From contig DAIDHW010000003.1 of the NCBI GenBank assembly GCA_027451865.1, positions 70,891-134,890 on the forward strand: DNA of 64,000 bases, given 5' to 3'. This document shows, in pieces, positions 18,543 through 27,638 of the stretch; position 1 is the first letter of the stretch; every line of letters starts with the position of its first letter. Both the position numbers and the translations under genes were made by a program. Below the pieces are notes generated by a model. That model did not search any database. It was not told the origin of the DNA and worked only from the letters and a program-made list of their open reading frames with translations. The stretch is from Leptolyngbyaceae cyanobacterium clean351 (GTDB lineage Bacteria > Cyanobacteriota > Cyanobacteriia > DAIDHW01).

Positions 18543-20491
18543 GGCCTCCTCCCTTGGAGACAGCGCTGGTTATCTAGGGCTTCTAAGCGTTTCTTGTGTT
18601 TGTAAAGCTCTCGCTGTAGGTCAAATATATTTTGGTCTAGTTGGGCGTGTAATCGCTCGAGGCTCTCCCCGGGCTCGTCGGGGACCTCCAACAGAGCCTG
18701 CATGCACCCTTGGATCTCCTGGAGGGTGCGCTGTTGCCAGTCAGCCAGCAGCTGTTGACAGTGCTGCTCACACTCTACTCGCTCCAGGGAAGTGACCGCC
18801 ACCGCAATCCCCTCCTCGGGCCGGCTGATGTCGATTTTGGTTTTTTCGGTGAGGCGCAGGATCGCGGATACTGTCTCCATTTCCTGAGGATAGGTCAGGA
18901 CCAAGTCTTGGAGGGGAGTAAGTAAATCTAGGCTGGCAGGATTAGCCTGTTCAATTCCTTGGATTTGCTCCCAGAGAAACTGATGCTCCGGGAGACTAAA
19001 CCCCGTCTCTGGCCCTAACCGGGAGGCTAGGTGCCGCCGCCACTCGGAGCGCTGGTCTGGACAGTGCAGATAAATTTGCAGCAGCTTGGCCTCTGCCGCC
19101 GCCCGGAGGGTAACTACCCCGGGGCGACGAATGCGGGCTGTACCTATCCCCGGCCGGCGCAGCTGAGCACGCAGATCCGTCTCTAGGGCTTGCACTCGCC
19201 GGGATTCACCCCGGCTGAGTAACTCGGCACAGTAGCCCAGGTAATGGGTGCGTAGGGGCGAATTAGGCAAGTTGCCCAAAAGCTTGATTAGGGCTTGGAC
19301 ACTGTGGTGAAATTGGTCCGCCTGGGTGAGGTCCTTGTCAGCTAGGATCTGGTGGATTTGCCAATCAAGCCACAGGGGTGCCTGATCCAGGAGAGCCTGG
19401 TATTGGGCAGCCGTATGGGAGGAAAGGTACTCATCCGGGTCCTTGCCGGCGGGTAGAGTGAGGATGTGGGGCTGAATTTCCCCCTGGTAAGCCAGGGAGG
19501 CTACCTCGGCTAGGGCTCGACTGGTGGCCTTGAGCCCCGCGGTATCACTGTCAAAGTTAAGGATCAGAGTTTTTGACTCGGTGTAGCGGAGGATAGCCTT
19601 GACCTGTTCCTGGTTCAGGGCTGTGCCCAGCGAGGCAACCACGTTGGTGATGCCGGCAGCGTGGAGGGCAATGGCATCAAAGTATCCCTCTACTAAGATG
19701 GCCCGGTCCTGCTTACTGATAGCAACCCGGGCCTTGTCGAGGGCAAACAGGGTTTTGCCCTTGGAAAACAGTTCCGTTTCCGGGGAGTTAAGGTACTTGG
19801 GCTGCTCATCCCCGAAGGACCGGCCGCCAAAGCCGATCACCCGGCCCTGCAGGTCGTGGATGGGAATCATCAACCGACCCCGAAAGCGGTCGTAGTAGTC
19901 ACCCGTCGGCCGGGGTGTCACTAAGCCCGCCTGCTCCACTAGGGCAGCCGGGTAGTGTTTTTGCTGGACTAGGTAGTTGAAGAGGGTCTCCCAACCCGCG
20001 GGGGCGTAGCCGAGTTGAAAGTGCTGGATCACCCCTAGGGGTAGACGGCGTTCCTGCTGGAGATAAGTTAAAGTCTGGGGATTTTGGTGCAGGGCATGCT
20101 CGTAGAAGCGCCCTGCCAGGGCTAGGATCTCGTAGAGTTGCTCCCGCAGGGACAGCTGCCGCTGGAGCTTCTGTTGCTGCTCGGGCTCCAGGGTGACCAG
20201 GGGAACCTGATAGCGGTTGGCAAGCTCTACTACCACCTCGGCAAAGCTCAGCTTTTGCAGTTCCATTAGGAACTTGATGCTGTTGCCGCCAGCACCGCAA
20301 CCGAAGCAATAGTAAAGCTGCTTAGTGGGGCTGACGCTGAAGCTAGGGGATTTATCGTCGTGGAAGGGGCAAAGGCCGACAAAATCCTTACCTCGGCGCC
20401 GCAGGACTAGGTGCGCCGAGATGATCTCCACAATATCAGCGCGCTCCTGGACTTGCTGGATGGTAGAGGGGTGCAGCTGCAGCTTACTCAA
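18539..20491 (-). CDS. dnaG: DNA primase DnaG
   Basis: This 650-aa protein has the standard order: CHC2 zinc finger (CPFHDDKSPSFSV then YYCFGCGAGGN, residues about 42-69), the core with GRLMIPIHDLQGRVIGFGGR, the TOPRIM motifs ILVEGYFDAIAL and LNFDSDTAG, and a C-terminal helicase-binding region. It makes RNA primers at the replication fork. The start is TTG at 20491-20489, required because the zinc-finger region follows closely and no ATG is in frame. It is followed by the CHAT peptidase gene with a 4-nt overlap, an unusual partner. Confidence 0.97.
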   Translation of the reverse strand: MSKLQLHPSTIQQVQERADIVEIISAHLVLRRRGKDFVGLCPFHDDKSPSFSVSPTKQLYYCFGCGAGGNSIKFLMELQKLSFAEVVVELANRYQVPLVTLEPEQQQKLQRQLSLREQLYEILALAGRFYEHALHQNPQTLTYLQQERRLPLGVIQHFQLGYAPAGWETLFNYLVQQKHYPAALVEQAGLVTPRPTGDYYDRFRGRLMIPIHDLQGRVIGFGGRSFGDEQPKYLNSPETELFSKGKTLFALDKARVAISKQDRAILVEGYFDAIALHAAGITNVVASLGTALNQEQVKAILRYTESKTLILNFDSDTAGLKATSRALAEVASLAYQGEIQPHILTLPAGKDPDEYLSSHTAAQYQALLDQAPLWLDWQIHQILADKDLTQADQFHHSVQALIKLLGNLPNSPLRTHYLGYCAELLSRGESRRVQALETDLRAQLRRPGIGTARIRRPGVVTLRAAAEAKLLQIYLHCPDQRSEWRRHLASRLGPETGFSLPEHQFLWEQIQGIEQANPASLDLLTPLQDLVLTYPQEMETVSAILRLTEKTKIDISRPEEGIAVAVTSLERVECEQHCQQLLADWQQRTLQEIQGCMQALLEVPDEPGESLERLHAQLDQNIFDLQRELYKHKKRLEALDNQRCLQGRRP

Positions 20492-20591
20492 TGGAAGTTC
20501 CCCAGCCAGTAAAAATAGCGACCGCCCTTACGGACGGCCGCCACAGTCTAAAGTATGACCCAAGTGACTAGGTTTAGGCTAGGAGTGGAAG

Positions 20592-20981
20592 TGGAGCTGA
20601 GGAGAGTCGAACTCCTTTCCGCTTTGGGTATTGGTCCCTCATTCGTTCACAGGCGTAGCCCTGAAACCCTCAGGGCCGGGACCGTCAATTGTCCCTGACG
20701 GTGGGATGCTTTGGTATTGTCTTAGTTACCTGATCCGACCAGAGACGAATCGGGCAGCGCATCCGTTGGGGTTTGTCTGGAGTCTTTAACGGAGTCAGGC
20801 TTCAGACGCTCGGCCCAGTAAGGGGTTTGTTAGGCGATAGCAGGGGTAGCTACAGCTTTACGAGCAAAGGGTACAAGGTTGTTCGCATGTACTGTTTTTG
20901 AACCCAGGATTTACGAGAGAAGGTTCACTCTCGGCCTGCACGAGGTAACGTTCGCCAACGCGTCGAAACCGGGACAGCCCC
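20592..20981 (-). ncRNA. ssrA: tmRNA
   Basis: A one-piece tmRNA of about 390 nt. The 5' end GGGGCTG with CCGGTTTCGACG pairs with CAGCTCC at the 3' end, and the T-arm GGAGTTCGACTCTCC is complete. The tag frame reads ANNLVPFARKAVATPAIA then TAA, starting with the cyanobacterial ANN and ending with the hydrophobic Ala-rich C-terminus recognised by ClpXP. It rescues stalled ribosomes with SmpB (not in the window). CCA is not encoded. Between 20492 and 20591 only a GC-rich hairpin-prone stretch is seen. Confidence 0.95.
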
Positions 20982-21071
20982 ATGAATTTCGGTCGCTTAG
21001 TCGTCTATAGTTCTACTATGCCACTCCTACACTAATTTGTCTAGAGTGGAGAGAGTATTTGTTGACCGCCC

Positions 21072-22097
21072 ATGGATTCCCTTCCTTTACTCGGACTTTC
21101 CCTGGCTGAACTGACCGCTTGGGTGGAGGCCCAAGGGCAGCCCGCCTACCGCGCTAAGCAGATCCATAGCTGGCTATACCAGCAGGGAGCCCGCAACCTG
21201 ACGGAGATTTCTGTGCTTCCCCAGCGCTGGCGCTCCGAATTAGGCAGCATAACCGTGGGGCGCTCGGTCATCGCCCTGCGCTCAGGTTCCCGAGACGGCA
21301 CAGTCAAGTATCTGTTGCGCCTGGGGGATGGTCTGGTCATTGAGACTGTGGGAATCCCTACTAGTCAACGACTGACTGTGTGCGTGTCTACACAAGTGGG
21401 CTGCCCCATGGCCTGCGACTTTTGTGCTACAGGCAAGGGGGGCTGGCAGCGCAACCTCACTCCCCCTGAAATCGTTGACCAGGTACTCACGGTCCAGGAG
21501 GACTTTAGCCGGCGGGTCAGTCATGTGGTGTTTATGGGCATGGGAGAGCCCCTGCTGAACCTAGACCAGGTCTTAGCTGCCCTGCGCTGTCTGCGGGAGG
21601 ATGTGGGCATTGGCCAACGGTCTATGACTATTTCCACGGTTGGGGTCCCGGGTCAGATCCGGCGGCTGGCCCAACATCACCTCCAGACTACCCTAGCTGT
21701 CAGCCTGCACGCCCCTGACCAGCAACTCAGGGAGCAACTGATTCCCAGCGCTCGTCATTACCCCCTCGAAGACCTGCTCGCTGAAGCTCGCGAGTACGTG
21801 CAGGTGACCGGACGGCGGATTAGCTTCGAATATATTCTCCTGGGGGGCTTCAACGATCTACCCCACCAGGCCATGAGGTTAGCAGGGCTCGTGAAGGGGT
21901 TTCCGAGCCACGTTAACCTCATTCCCTACAATCCCGTGGCCGGGGCTGGGTTTGAACGTCCCAGTCCCCAACGGATCCAGGCTTTTCTGCGCATCCTCAC
22001 CCAGGGGGGGATCGCAGCTACGGTCCGCCAGGCCCGGGGCCTAGATCAGCAGGCGGCCTGCGGCCAGCTGCGGGCCACCCAGCAGCAGACAGCCTAA
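21072..22097 (+). CDS. rlmN: Dual-specificity RNA methyltransferase RlmN
   Basis: This 341-aa radical-SAM enzyme carries the cluster motif CPMACDFC (about residues 114-121), [25 protein letters not shown] and the closing LIPYNPV with a C-terminal cysteine in QQAACGQL that acts in methyl transfer. It methylates C2 of A2503 in 23S rRNA and A37 in some tRNAs. It is divergent from tmRNA. The DISARM-like locus begins just after its stop, so this gene marks the left edge of the accessory region. Confidence 0.96.
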   Translation: MDSLPLLGLSLAELTAWVEAQGQPAYRAKQIHSWLYQQGARNLTEISVLPQRWRSELGSITVGRSVIALRSGSRDGTVKYLLRLGDGLVIETVGIPTSQRLTVCVSTQVGCPMACDFCATGKGGWQRNLTPPEIVDQVLTVQEDFSRRVSHVVFMGMGEPLLNLDQVLAALRCLREDVGIGQRSMTISTVGVPGQIRRLAQHHLQTTLAVSLHAPDQQLREQLIPSARHYPLEDLLAEAREYVQVTGRRISFEYILLGGFNDLPHQAMRLAGLVKGFPSHVNLIPYNPVAGAGFERPSPQRIQAFLRILTQGGIAATVRQARGLDQQAACGQLRATQQQTA

Positions 22098-22100
22098 TCC

Positions 22101-22334
22101 CTACACGGTCTGACAGACCCTCTGGAGGGTTTGGCGCAGCCACAGGTTAGCTCTGTCCCGGTGTGCTAGACAGCTCCAGAGCATCCCTAGGGTCCAGGGG
22201 TTGGGTCGGTACAGGTAATGCGCTCCTGTCAACTGCTTGAGTCCACAGTGAAACTCCTCCATCTTCCAACGGATGCCGCACACCTCTTGTACCGCCGCAG
22301 CTTGGGATAAGCAGGTGGGCAATTGCTTGTCCAA
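22101..22334 (-). pseudogene. Transposase C-terminal remnant (IS4/IS701-like)
   Basis: A 77-codon open stretch contains VCGIRWKMEEFHCGLKQLTG, which matches the C-terminal catalytic region of DDE transposases of the IS4/IS701 type (usual form WKIEEFHRELKQLTG, containing the third acidic residue). After that the resemblance fades and the expected CQCR and QRNHI blocks are missing. The N-terminal two thirds of a transposase are absent, and no terminal inverted repeats are seen. It sits exactly between rlmN and drmA, suggesting that insertion-sequence activity accompanied acquisition of the defence genes. Confidence 0.65.
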
Positions 22335-22390
22335 AGGCTTGCGGGGAGTGCTACCCTAAGGTACAGCTAGACTAGTGACTTCCCCCTCGC

Positions 22391-25300
22391 ATGACCCCTC
22401 CTGAAGTCCGGGACAACCTGATCAAAGCTCTGCACCTCGACCTGGTCGGACCTACCCCTGCCGATGAGGCCTACCTCTACGAAGTTATTCCCCAGGCCCC
22501 CGACATTTGGTATCTGACCGGTTTTCTAGTCCCCCAGGGCGCCAATCCAGACCCTGTCAGCGATGAGAAACTGGAGCAAGAACCGAAAGCTAACCGGGAT
22601 GATGACCCCCCGGAGCGGCTAGCAGGCCCCAGACCCCACTTCCCCTCCTCCATGGGATTAAGTGTACTTCTAAGTGCCGACACCCAGACCCTAGACCTAG
22701 ACTTGACCTGGGGGGAATACCAACCCCAATACGAACCGGAAGACCAAGACAACCCCAAGGCCAGGGAAAAAAACCGGATCAGGGCCTGGCAGCGAGTCCC
22801 TTGCCGGGCCCAAGTAACCCTGCCGGTCCCGGAGGACCCTGAGCCAGTCAGCCAGGCCCTGCCCGACATCAAGGGCCTCCAGGTGGTGGTCTTCGCACGA
22901 CCAGTTGAGGCCAATCCCGAGCGCCTACCCCCAGGGACCCGCTCTGCCTCCGTGTTTGTAGTCAATCAGCACGCCCACCCACCCCAGGGAACGCCGGCCT
23001 GTGCCCACTACGTTTTTCAGGTTCAGCTTACTCTTACCTCCCCCCAACCCCTCGTGGGCCGTCCGGATCCGCGGGAGCACCTCGGGGATGACTGGGATGA
23101 GCGCCTGGCAGACCTACAGTACCGGAGTGACCGAGAGTTAGCCGTCGGCCATAACGTGTCAGTCCAGGTGGTGGGGGACCAGGGAGATTGCCGGCAAGTA
23201 AGTACCGTCTGGACCCCGGTAGCCCAGGTGGAAAAGGTAGTGCCTGCCCAGGTGAGTGGGGTGGAGTTGAGTATGGCTGCCCTAGGTCAGCCGGACGCCC
23301 CCTTAACTGAGCAACTCCAGGGAATGCCAAGGGAGTATCGCCGGTGGATTCAAGCCCAAAGATCGGGGCTTGAATCCCTCAGCAATGCCCGGTTAAGGAC
23401 TGCCAATCAACTCCTAGACCAGGCTGAGGCAGTAGCCAACCGGATTCAAGCCGGCATCGCCACCCTCAGGGACCCCCTGGTGCGGGATGCCTTTCAAACT
23501 GCTAACCGGGTGGTAGACCGGGCAATCCGCCAACGTCTGGGCCCGGAGAGTCCCCCTTCCCGGTGGCGGCCCTTTCAGTTGGCCTTCTTCTTGATGAACC
23601 TTGGGGGCATCGTTGACCCCACCAACGCCGACCGGGAGCGGGTAGATTTACTCTTCTTCCCCACTGGGGGGGGGAAAACCGAAGCCTACCTGGGCCTGGC
23701 AGCCTTCACCCTAGTCCTGCGCCGCTTGCGCCAGCCGGGGATAGCCAGTGCCGGCCTGAGCATCCTGATGCGCTACACCCTGCGGCTGCTGACCCTAGAC
23801 CAACTAGGGCGAGCCGCCACCATGATCTGCGCCCTGGAGCTGGAACGGAAAAAAGACCCAGAGCGGTTGGGGACCTGGCCCTTTGAGATTGGTCTGTGGG
23901 TGGGAGATGCCGCTACCCCTAACAAGCTTGGTAAAAAGGGAGAACCTGACCCCTACAAGCGGACTGCCCGCTCGCGGGTAGAAGAGTTTAAGCGCAGCGG
24001 CAAGGGAGCCCCCATCCCCCTAGAGCAGTGCCCCTGGTGCGGCGAACAACTGGGTAAGTACTCCTTTCTCCTCCACCCCAACAGTAACGAACCGAAGGAG
24101 CTACGAATCACGTGTCTCAACCGCAGCTGTGCCTTTGGCGGCAATAGCCTGCTGCCGGTAATTGCTGTAGATGAGCAGATCTACCGCCGCCTACCCTGCT
24201 TTTTAATTGCCACTGCAGATAAGTTTGCTGCCCTGCCTTGGGTGGGCCTCACCGGGGGCCTGTTTGGGCGAGTGGACCGCCACGATGTGGATGGTTTTTA
24301 TGGCCCCTGTAATCCCAATCAGGGTGTCTCCCTCCCCCAGGGCCAGCTGCTACCCCCAGACCTGATTATTCAGGACGAGTTGCACCTGATCTCTGGCCCC
24401 TTGGGTACCATGGCAGGACTGTATGAGGTGGCGATTGAGGAACTAGCCACCCGGGGCGGGATTCGGCCCAAGATCGTCGCCTCTACGGCCACGGTGCGCC
24501 GAGCGGCCGAGCAGATCCAAGGGCTATTTGGTCGTGACCAGGTGGAGATTTTCCCTCCCCCGGGTCCAGACCGGCGGGACTCCTTTTTTGCCAAGACCGT
24601 CGGGGCCAAAGAAACGCAGCCCCGGGTTTACCTGGGGATTGCCGCCCAGGGTCGTAGTAGTAAAAGTGTTCTCCTACGTACCTACCTAGCTCTCCTCGGA
24701 GCCGCTCAGAAAGCCTGGGAGGCTAAGTGCTCCCAATACCCTAACCCGGCAGACCCCTACATGACCCTGGTGGGCTACTTCAACTCCCTGCGGGAGTTAG
24801 GTGGCAGCCGCCGGATCGTAGAAGATGAAGTTACCTCCCGTTTGAGCCAGTACAGCACACGGCGCCGGCTCAATGACCAGGAAAGCCTCTTTGCAAACCG
24901 CAACCTCCAGGCCCCCCACGAGCTCACCTCCCGCGTCCCCACCCATAAGGTGGCGCAAACCAAAGACAAACTAGCCCAGGAGTTCTCTAGGCCTAAGTCA
25001 TCAGGGGTAGACGTGGTCCTGGCCACCAATATGATCTCCGTGGGCCTCGACATTACCCGCCTGGGGTTGATGGTGGTGCTGGGGCAACCGAAAACCACCG
25101 CTGAGTATATCCAAAGCACCAGCCGGGTGGGCCGGGATGACCAACGCCCGGGGCTAGTGGTTAATCTACTCAATATCCATCGACCCCGGGACCGCTCCCA
25201 CTATGAACACTTCGAGGCTTGGCATAGGACTTTCTACCGCGCTGTTGAAAGTACTAGTGTTACCCCCTTCTCTCCCCAAGCCCTAGACCGGGCCCTAGCC

Positions 25301-25696
25301 GCAGTGGTAGTCGCCTTGGCTCGCCACGGTGACCCCCGCCTCACTCCCCCCGGGGGGGCTTTGGAACTGATGGACGTCGACCGCCAAGACCTGGAATTCA
25401 TCGTCAGTGCCCTGGCCCGACGGGTCAAGTCTCCCGCCCTGCAAGCTAAGCTTAGCCAACGGGTGGAGACAATCCTGGACGCCTGGAAGCGGGAGGCCAA
25501 GGACAAGGGTCACGGCCTGCAGTACCAGGCTGGGGAGGGCAATACCATAGGGGCCACCTCTCTCCTGCAGGACCCCTTGGAGCATCCCGAAGCACAGTTC
25601 AAGGCCCAGCGCAGCCTGCGGGATGTAGAACCAGAGGTGAATATTCTGGTTAATCCCTACACCACCGACTCGCAGACTAGGGAGGAAACCCCATGA
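22391..25696 (+). CDS. drmA: DISARM helicase DrmA
   Basis: This 1101-aa protein has an N-terminal accessory region and a helicase core with Walker A FPTGGGKTEAYLGL (TGGGKT at 425-430), MRYTLRLLTLDQLGRA, DELH at 662-665, ASTATVRRA, ATNMISVGLDITR and the arginine-finger motif QSTSRVGR at 908. A zinc-ribbon-like insertion has Cys547, 550, 575 and 580. This pattern is that of DrmA, the helicase of DISARM, which with DrmB loads on foreign DNA carrying a 5' overhang. The start is ATG 22391. The stop overlaps drmB as ATGA. No methyltransferase, drmC or drmD flanks it, so it is an incomplete or minimal system. Confidence 0.93.
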   Translation: MTPPEVRDNLIKALHLDLVGPTPADEAYLYEVIPQAPDIWYLTGFLVPQGANPDPVSDEKLEQEPKANRDDDPPERLAGPRPHFPSSMGLSVLLSADTQTLDLDLTWGEYQPQYEPEDQDNPKAREKNRIRAWQRVPCRAQVTLPVPEDPEPVSQALPDIKGLQVVVFARPVEANPERLPPGTRSASVFVVNQHAHPPQGTPACAHYVFQVQLTLTSPQPLVGRPDPREHLGDDWDERLADLQYRSDRELAVGHNVSVQVVGDQGDCRQVSTVWTPVAQVEKVVPAQVSGVELSMAALGQPDAPLTEQLQGMPREYRRWIQAQRSGLESLSNARLRTANQLLDQAEAVANRIQAGIATLRDPLVRDAFQTANRVVDRAIRQRLGPESPPSRWRPFQLAFFLMNLGGIVDPTNADRERVDLLFFPTGGGKTEAYLGLAAFTLVLRRLRQPGIASAGLSILMRYTLRLLTLDQLGRAATMICALELERKKDPERLGTWPFEIGLWVGDAATPNKLGKKGEPDPYKRTARSRVEEFKRSGKGAPIPLEQCPWCGEQLGKYSFLLHPNSNEPKELRITCLNRSCAFGGNSLLPVIAVDEQIYRRLPCFLIATADKFAALPWVGLTGGLFGRVDRHDVDGFYGPCNPNQGVSLPQGQLLPPDLIIQDELHLISGPLGTMAGLYEVAIEELATRGGIRPKIVASTATVRRAAEQIQGLFGRDQVEIFPPPGPDRRDSFFAKTVGAKETQPRVYLGIAAQGRSSKSVLLRTYLALLGAAQKAWEAKCSQYPNPADPYMTLVGYFNSLRELGGSRRIVEDEVTSRLSQYSTRRRLNDQESLFANRNLQAPHELTSRVPTHKVAQTKDKLAQEFSRPKSSGVDVVLATNMISVGLDITRLGLMVVLGQPKTTAEYIQSTSRVGRDDQRPGLVVNLLNIHRPRDRSHYEHFEAWHRTFYRAVESTSVTPFSPQALDRALAAVVVALARHGDPRLTPPGGALELMDVDRQDLEFIVSALARRVKSPALQAKLSQRVETILDAWKREAKDKGHGLQYQAGEGNTIGATSLLQDPLEHPEAQFKAQRSLRDVEPEVNILVNPYTTDSQTREETP

Positions 25697-27582
25697 GTAA
25701 GTTGGAAATTGCCGGCCAGATTCGCCAAAGCCAAATCTTATTCGCCTACGGTCCCGGGGCCATGGTCGACCTGCCGGCATACTCGGTGCTTATCGGTGGC
25801 TTGGAGTCCTGGAGCTGGGGGGCAAACAAGTACGGCCCCGACGAATGCATCCAGGAAGAACGCTTGGCAACCAAGGTGACGGAACTCCTGGGGCTCCTAG
25901 AGAAGGTGAAGCTGTGCCCGCCCCCTGCAGCCAAGGAACTTGAGGGCTCCTCCTCATTCAAGTCCGGTATCAGGTGCGAGATTTTTCCCCAGTGGTTTGT
26001 GGCCCAAATTGAGAACCTGAAGAAAACGAAGCAGTACCCGGAAAACGTCCAGGACCAGGCTACCTGGACCGACCCTAAAACCGGTAATAAATACTTCTCA
26101 CGTCCCCTAGTGGTTCGCGCCAACCTGGAGAAGGGCAAGTATAGGATTGGCAAGGAGTCAGTGCCTGTAGTACCCATGCGGTTTGTGCAGGCCTGCAGGA
26201 ATGGCCACCTCAGCGATATTAACTGGCATTTTTTTGTCCACAAAGGAAGCTCTGACTGCCGCCGGGACCTCCAGGACCTCTGGTTGGATGAAGGTGGCTC
26301 GGGTAACGACTTTGCCGAGATTTTCGTGCGCTGCGCCAGCTGCGGGCAACGACGGCCCCTCTCCCAAGCCCTGATTGGGGGGGTCTTGGGCAATTGCTCC
26401 GGGGCCATGCCCTGGATCAGTAAGCAAGCCCGCCAGGAGTGTGGCCGGGTCAATTGTCTCTTAACGCGCAACGCCAGTAATGCCTACTTTCCCCAGACCA
26501 TGACGGTGATTTCCCTCCCTGAGCAGGACACCGGGGGCAGTGAGCTGCACCGGGTGGTCAGCCGGTTATGGACTGAACTAAGCATAGTTGAGGAGGTGGG
26601 TGAATTGAGGTACCTCCGCCGCTTAAAGTCAGACCTTGAACCCTTCTCTGATGAGGAGGTGATGCGGGAGATTGAGGTGGTAAGGAACCTCAGGAGGGCC
26701 TTGGATGAGCCAAAGACCAAGATCAAGCCGGCGGAAATTCAGTTCCTGTTATCCGGTCAGCAGATTATTGGGGAGGACAGTCCAGACTCGCCGTTCTATG
26801 GGGAGGTGACGCCCCTGGGAGACTTGTGTGCCCCCCTAGCCGGCCGCCTTGACCGCCTGATCCTGGTGCACCGCCTGCGCGAGGTGGTAGCCCTAACCGG
26901 ATTTACCCGGCTTGCCCCCAAATACCCTGACATCAATGGAGAGTACGGGGAAGCAACCCAAGAGGTCAAGGCTGCCCCCTTAGAGGAGGAAATTCACTGG
27001 GTGCCGGCAATTGAAAACAAGGGAGAGGGTATTTTCCTATCCCTGAGTAGTCGGGCAGTGGAGGCTTGGAGAAACCAGCCGGCCCTGAGGACCTACGAGG
27101 CAAAACTCCGACAAGCCTGGTTGATTAAGGTCACAGGCAACCCCAAATTCCCGGGGTTGCCCTACATTTTGCTGCACTCCCTGTCTCACCTGTTGATTAA
27201 CTCCCTGTCCCTGACCTGCGGCTACCCAGCCAGTGCCCTGCGGGAGCGCATTTACGCTGGAGAAAACGGCCACGGGATTTTGCTTTACACCAGTGCCTCC
27301 GGGTCTGCGGGGACCATGGGGGGCCTAGTGGCTGAGGGAAAACATCTCCGAGAGCATCTCCTCAGGGCCCTCGATATGGGCCGCCTCTGCTCTAGCGACC
27401 CCCTGTGCGCCCAAACCGAGCTGACGCATGAGAGTGTACACTTGTCGCCGGGGGCAGCCTGCCACAGCTGCCTGTTGATCTCAGAGTCCTCCTGCGAAAG
27501 CGGGAACGACTTCCTCGACCGCTCCTTGGTGGTGGGAACCGTAGCCAACCTAGGGGTAGAGTTTTTTCAGGGGCAACTATGA
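25693..27582 (+). CDS. drmB: DISARM protein DrmB (DUF1998)
   Basis: This 629-aa protein begins MSKLEIAGQIRQSQ and FAYGPGAMVDLP, both typical of DrmB. Cys pairs in the middle (CASCG, then CGRVNC) look like a zinc site. The C-terminal DUF1998 domain has LLHSLSHLLINSL, ILLYTSASGSAGTMGGL and the Cys cluster CSSDPLC, CHSCLLISESSCE with N.FLDR. DrmB forms a heterodimer with DrmA; in the described system the pair recognises and blocks incoming unmodified DNA. The 4-nt overlap with drmA implies coupled translation. The next gene, a cell-wall amidase, is unrelated, so the locus ends here. Confidence 0.93.
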   Translation: MSKLEIAGQIRQSQILFAYGPGAMVDLPAYSVLIGGLESWSWGANKYGPDECIQEERLATKVTELLGLLEKVKLCPPPAAKELEGSSSFKSGIRCEIFPQWFVAQIENLKKTKQYPENVQDQATWTDPKTGNKYFSRPLVVRANLEKGKYRIGKESVPVVPMRFVQACRNGHLSDINWHFFVHKGSSDCRRDLQDLWLDEGGSGNDFAEIFVRCASCGQRRPLSQALIGGVLGNCSGAMPWISKQARQECGRVNCLLTRNASNAYFPQTMTVISLPEQDTGGSELHRVVSRLWTELSIVEEVGELRYLRRLKSDLEPFSDEEVMREIEVVRNLRRALDEPKTKIKPAEIQFLLSGQQIIGEDSPDSPFYGEVTPLGDLCAPLAGRLDRLILVHRLREVVALTGFTRLAPKYPDINGEYGEATQEVKAAPLEEEIHWVPAIENKGEGIFLSLSSRAVEAWRNQPALRTYEAKLRQAWLIKVTGNPKFPGLPYILLHSLSHLLINSLSLTCGYPASALRERIYAGENGHGILLYTSASGSAGTMGGLVAEGKHLREHLLRALDMGRLCSSDPLCAQTELTHESVHLSPGAACHSCLLISESSCESGNDFLDRSLVVGTVANLGVEFFQGQL

Positions 27583-27638
27583 CCCTAACCCGGGTTGCCT
27601 GGGATTTACTAACCCTTGCTTTAGGACTAGCTTAATTG

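Noticed and set aside
25746..26471. 241-codon open frame antisense to drmB
   Set aside because: It is a shadow of drmB's GC-rich codon pattern: no ribosome binding site, low-complexity Ser/Arg/Pro composition, no recognisable domain, and it lies wholly inside a convincing gene.
22335..27635. Search for drmC (phospholipase-D domain), drmM or drmD next to drmAB
   Set aside because: No HxKxxxxD motif protein, SNF2 helicase or DNA methylase is encoded here; only drmA and drmB are present.
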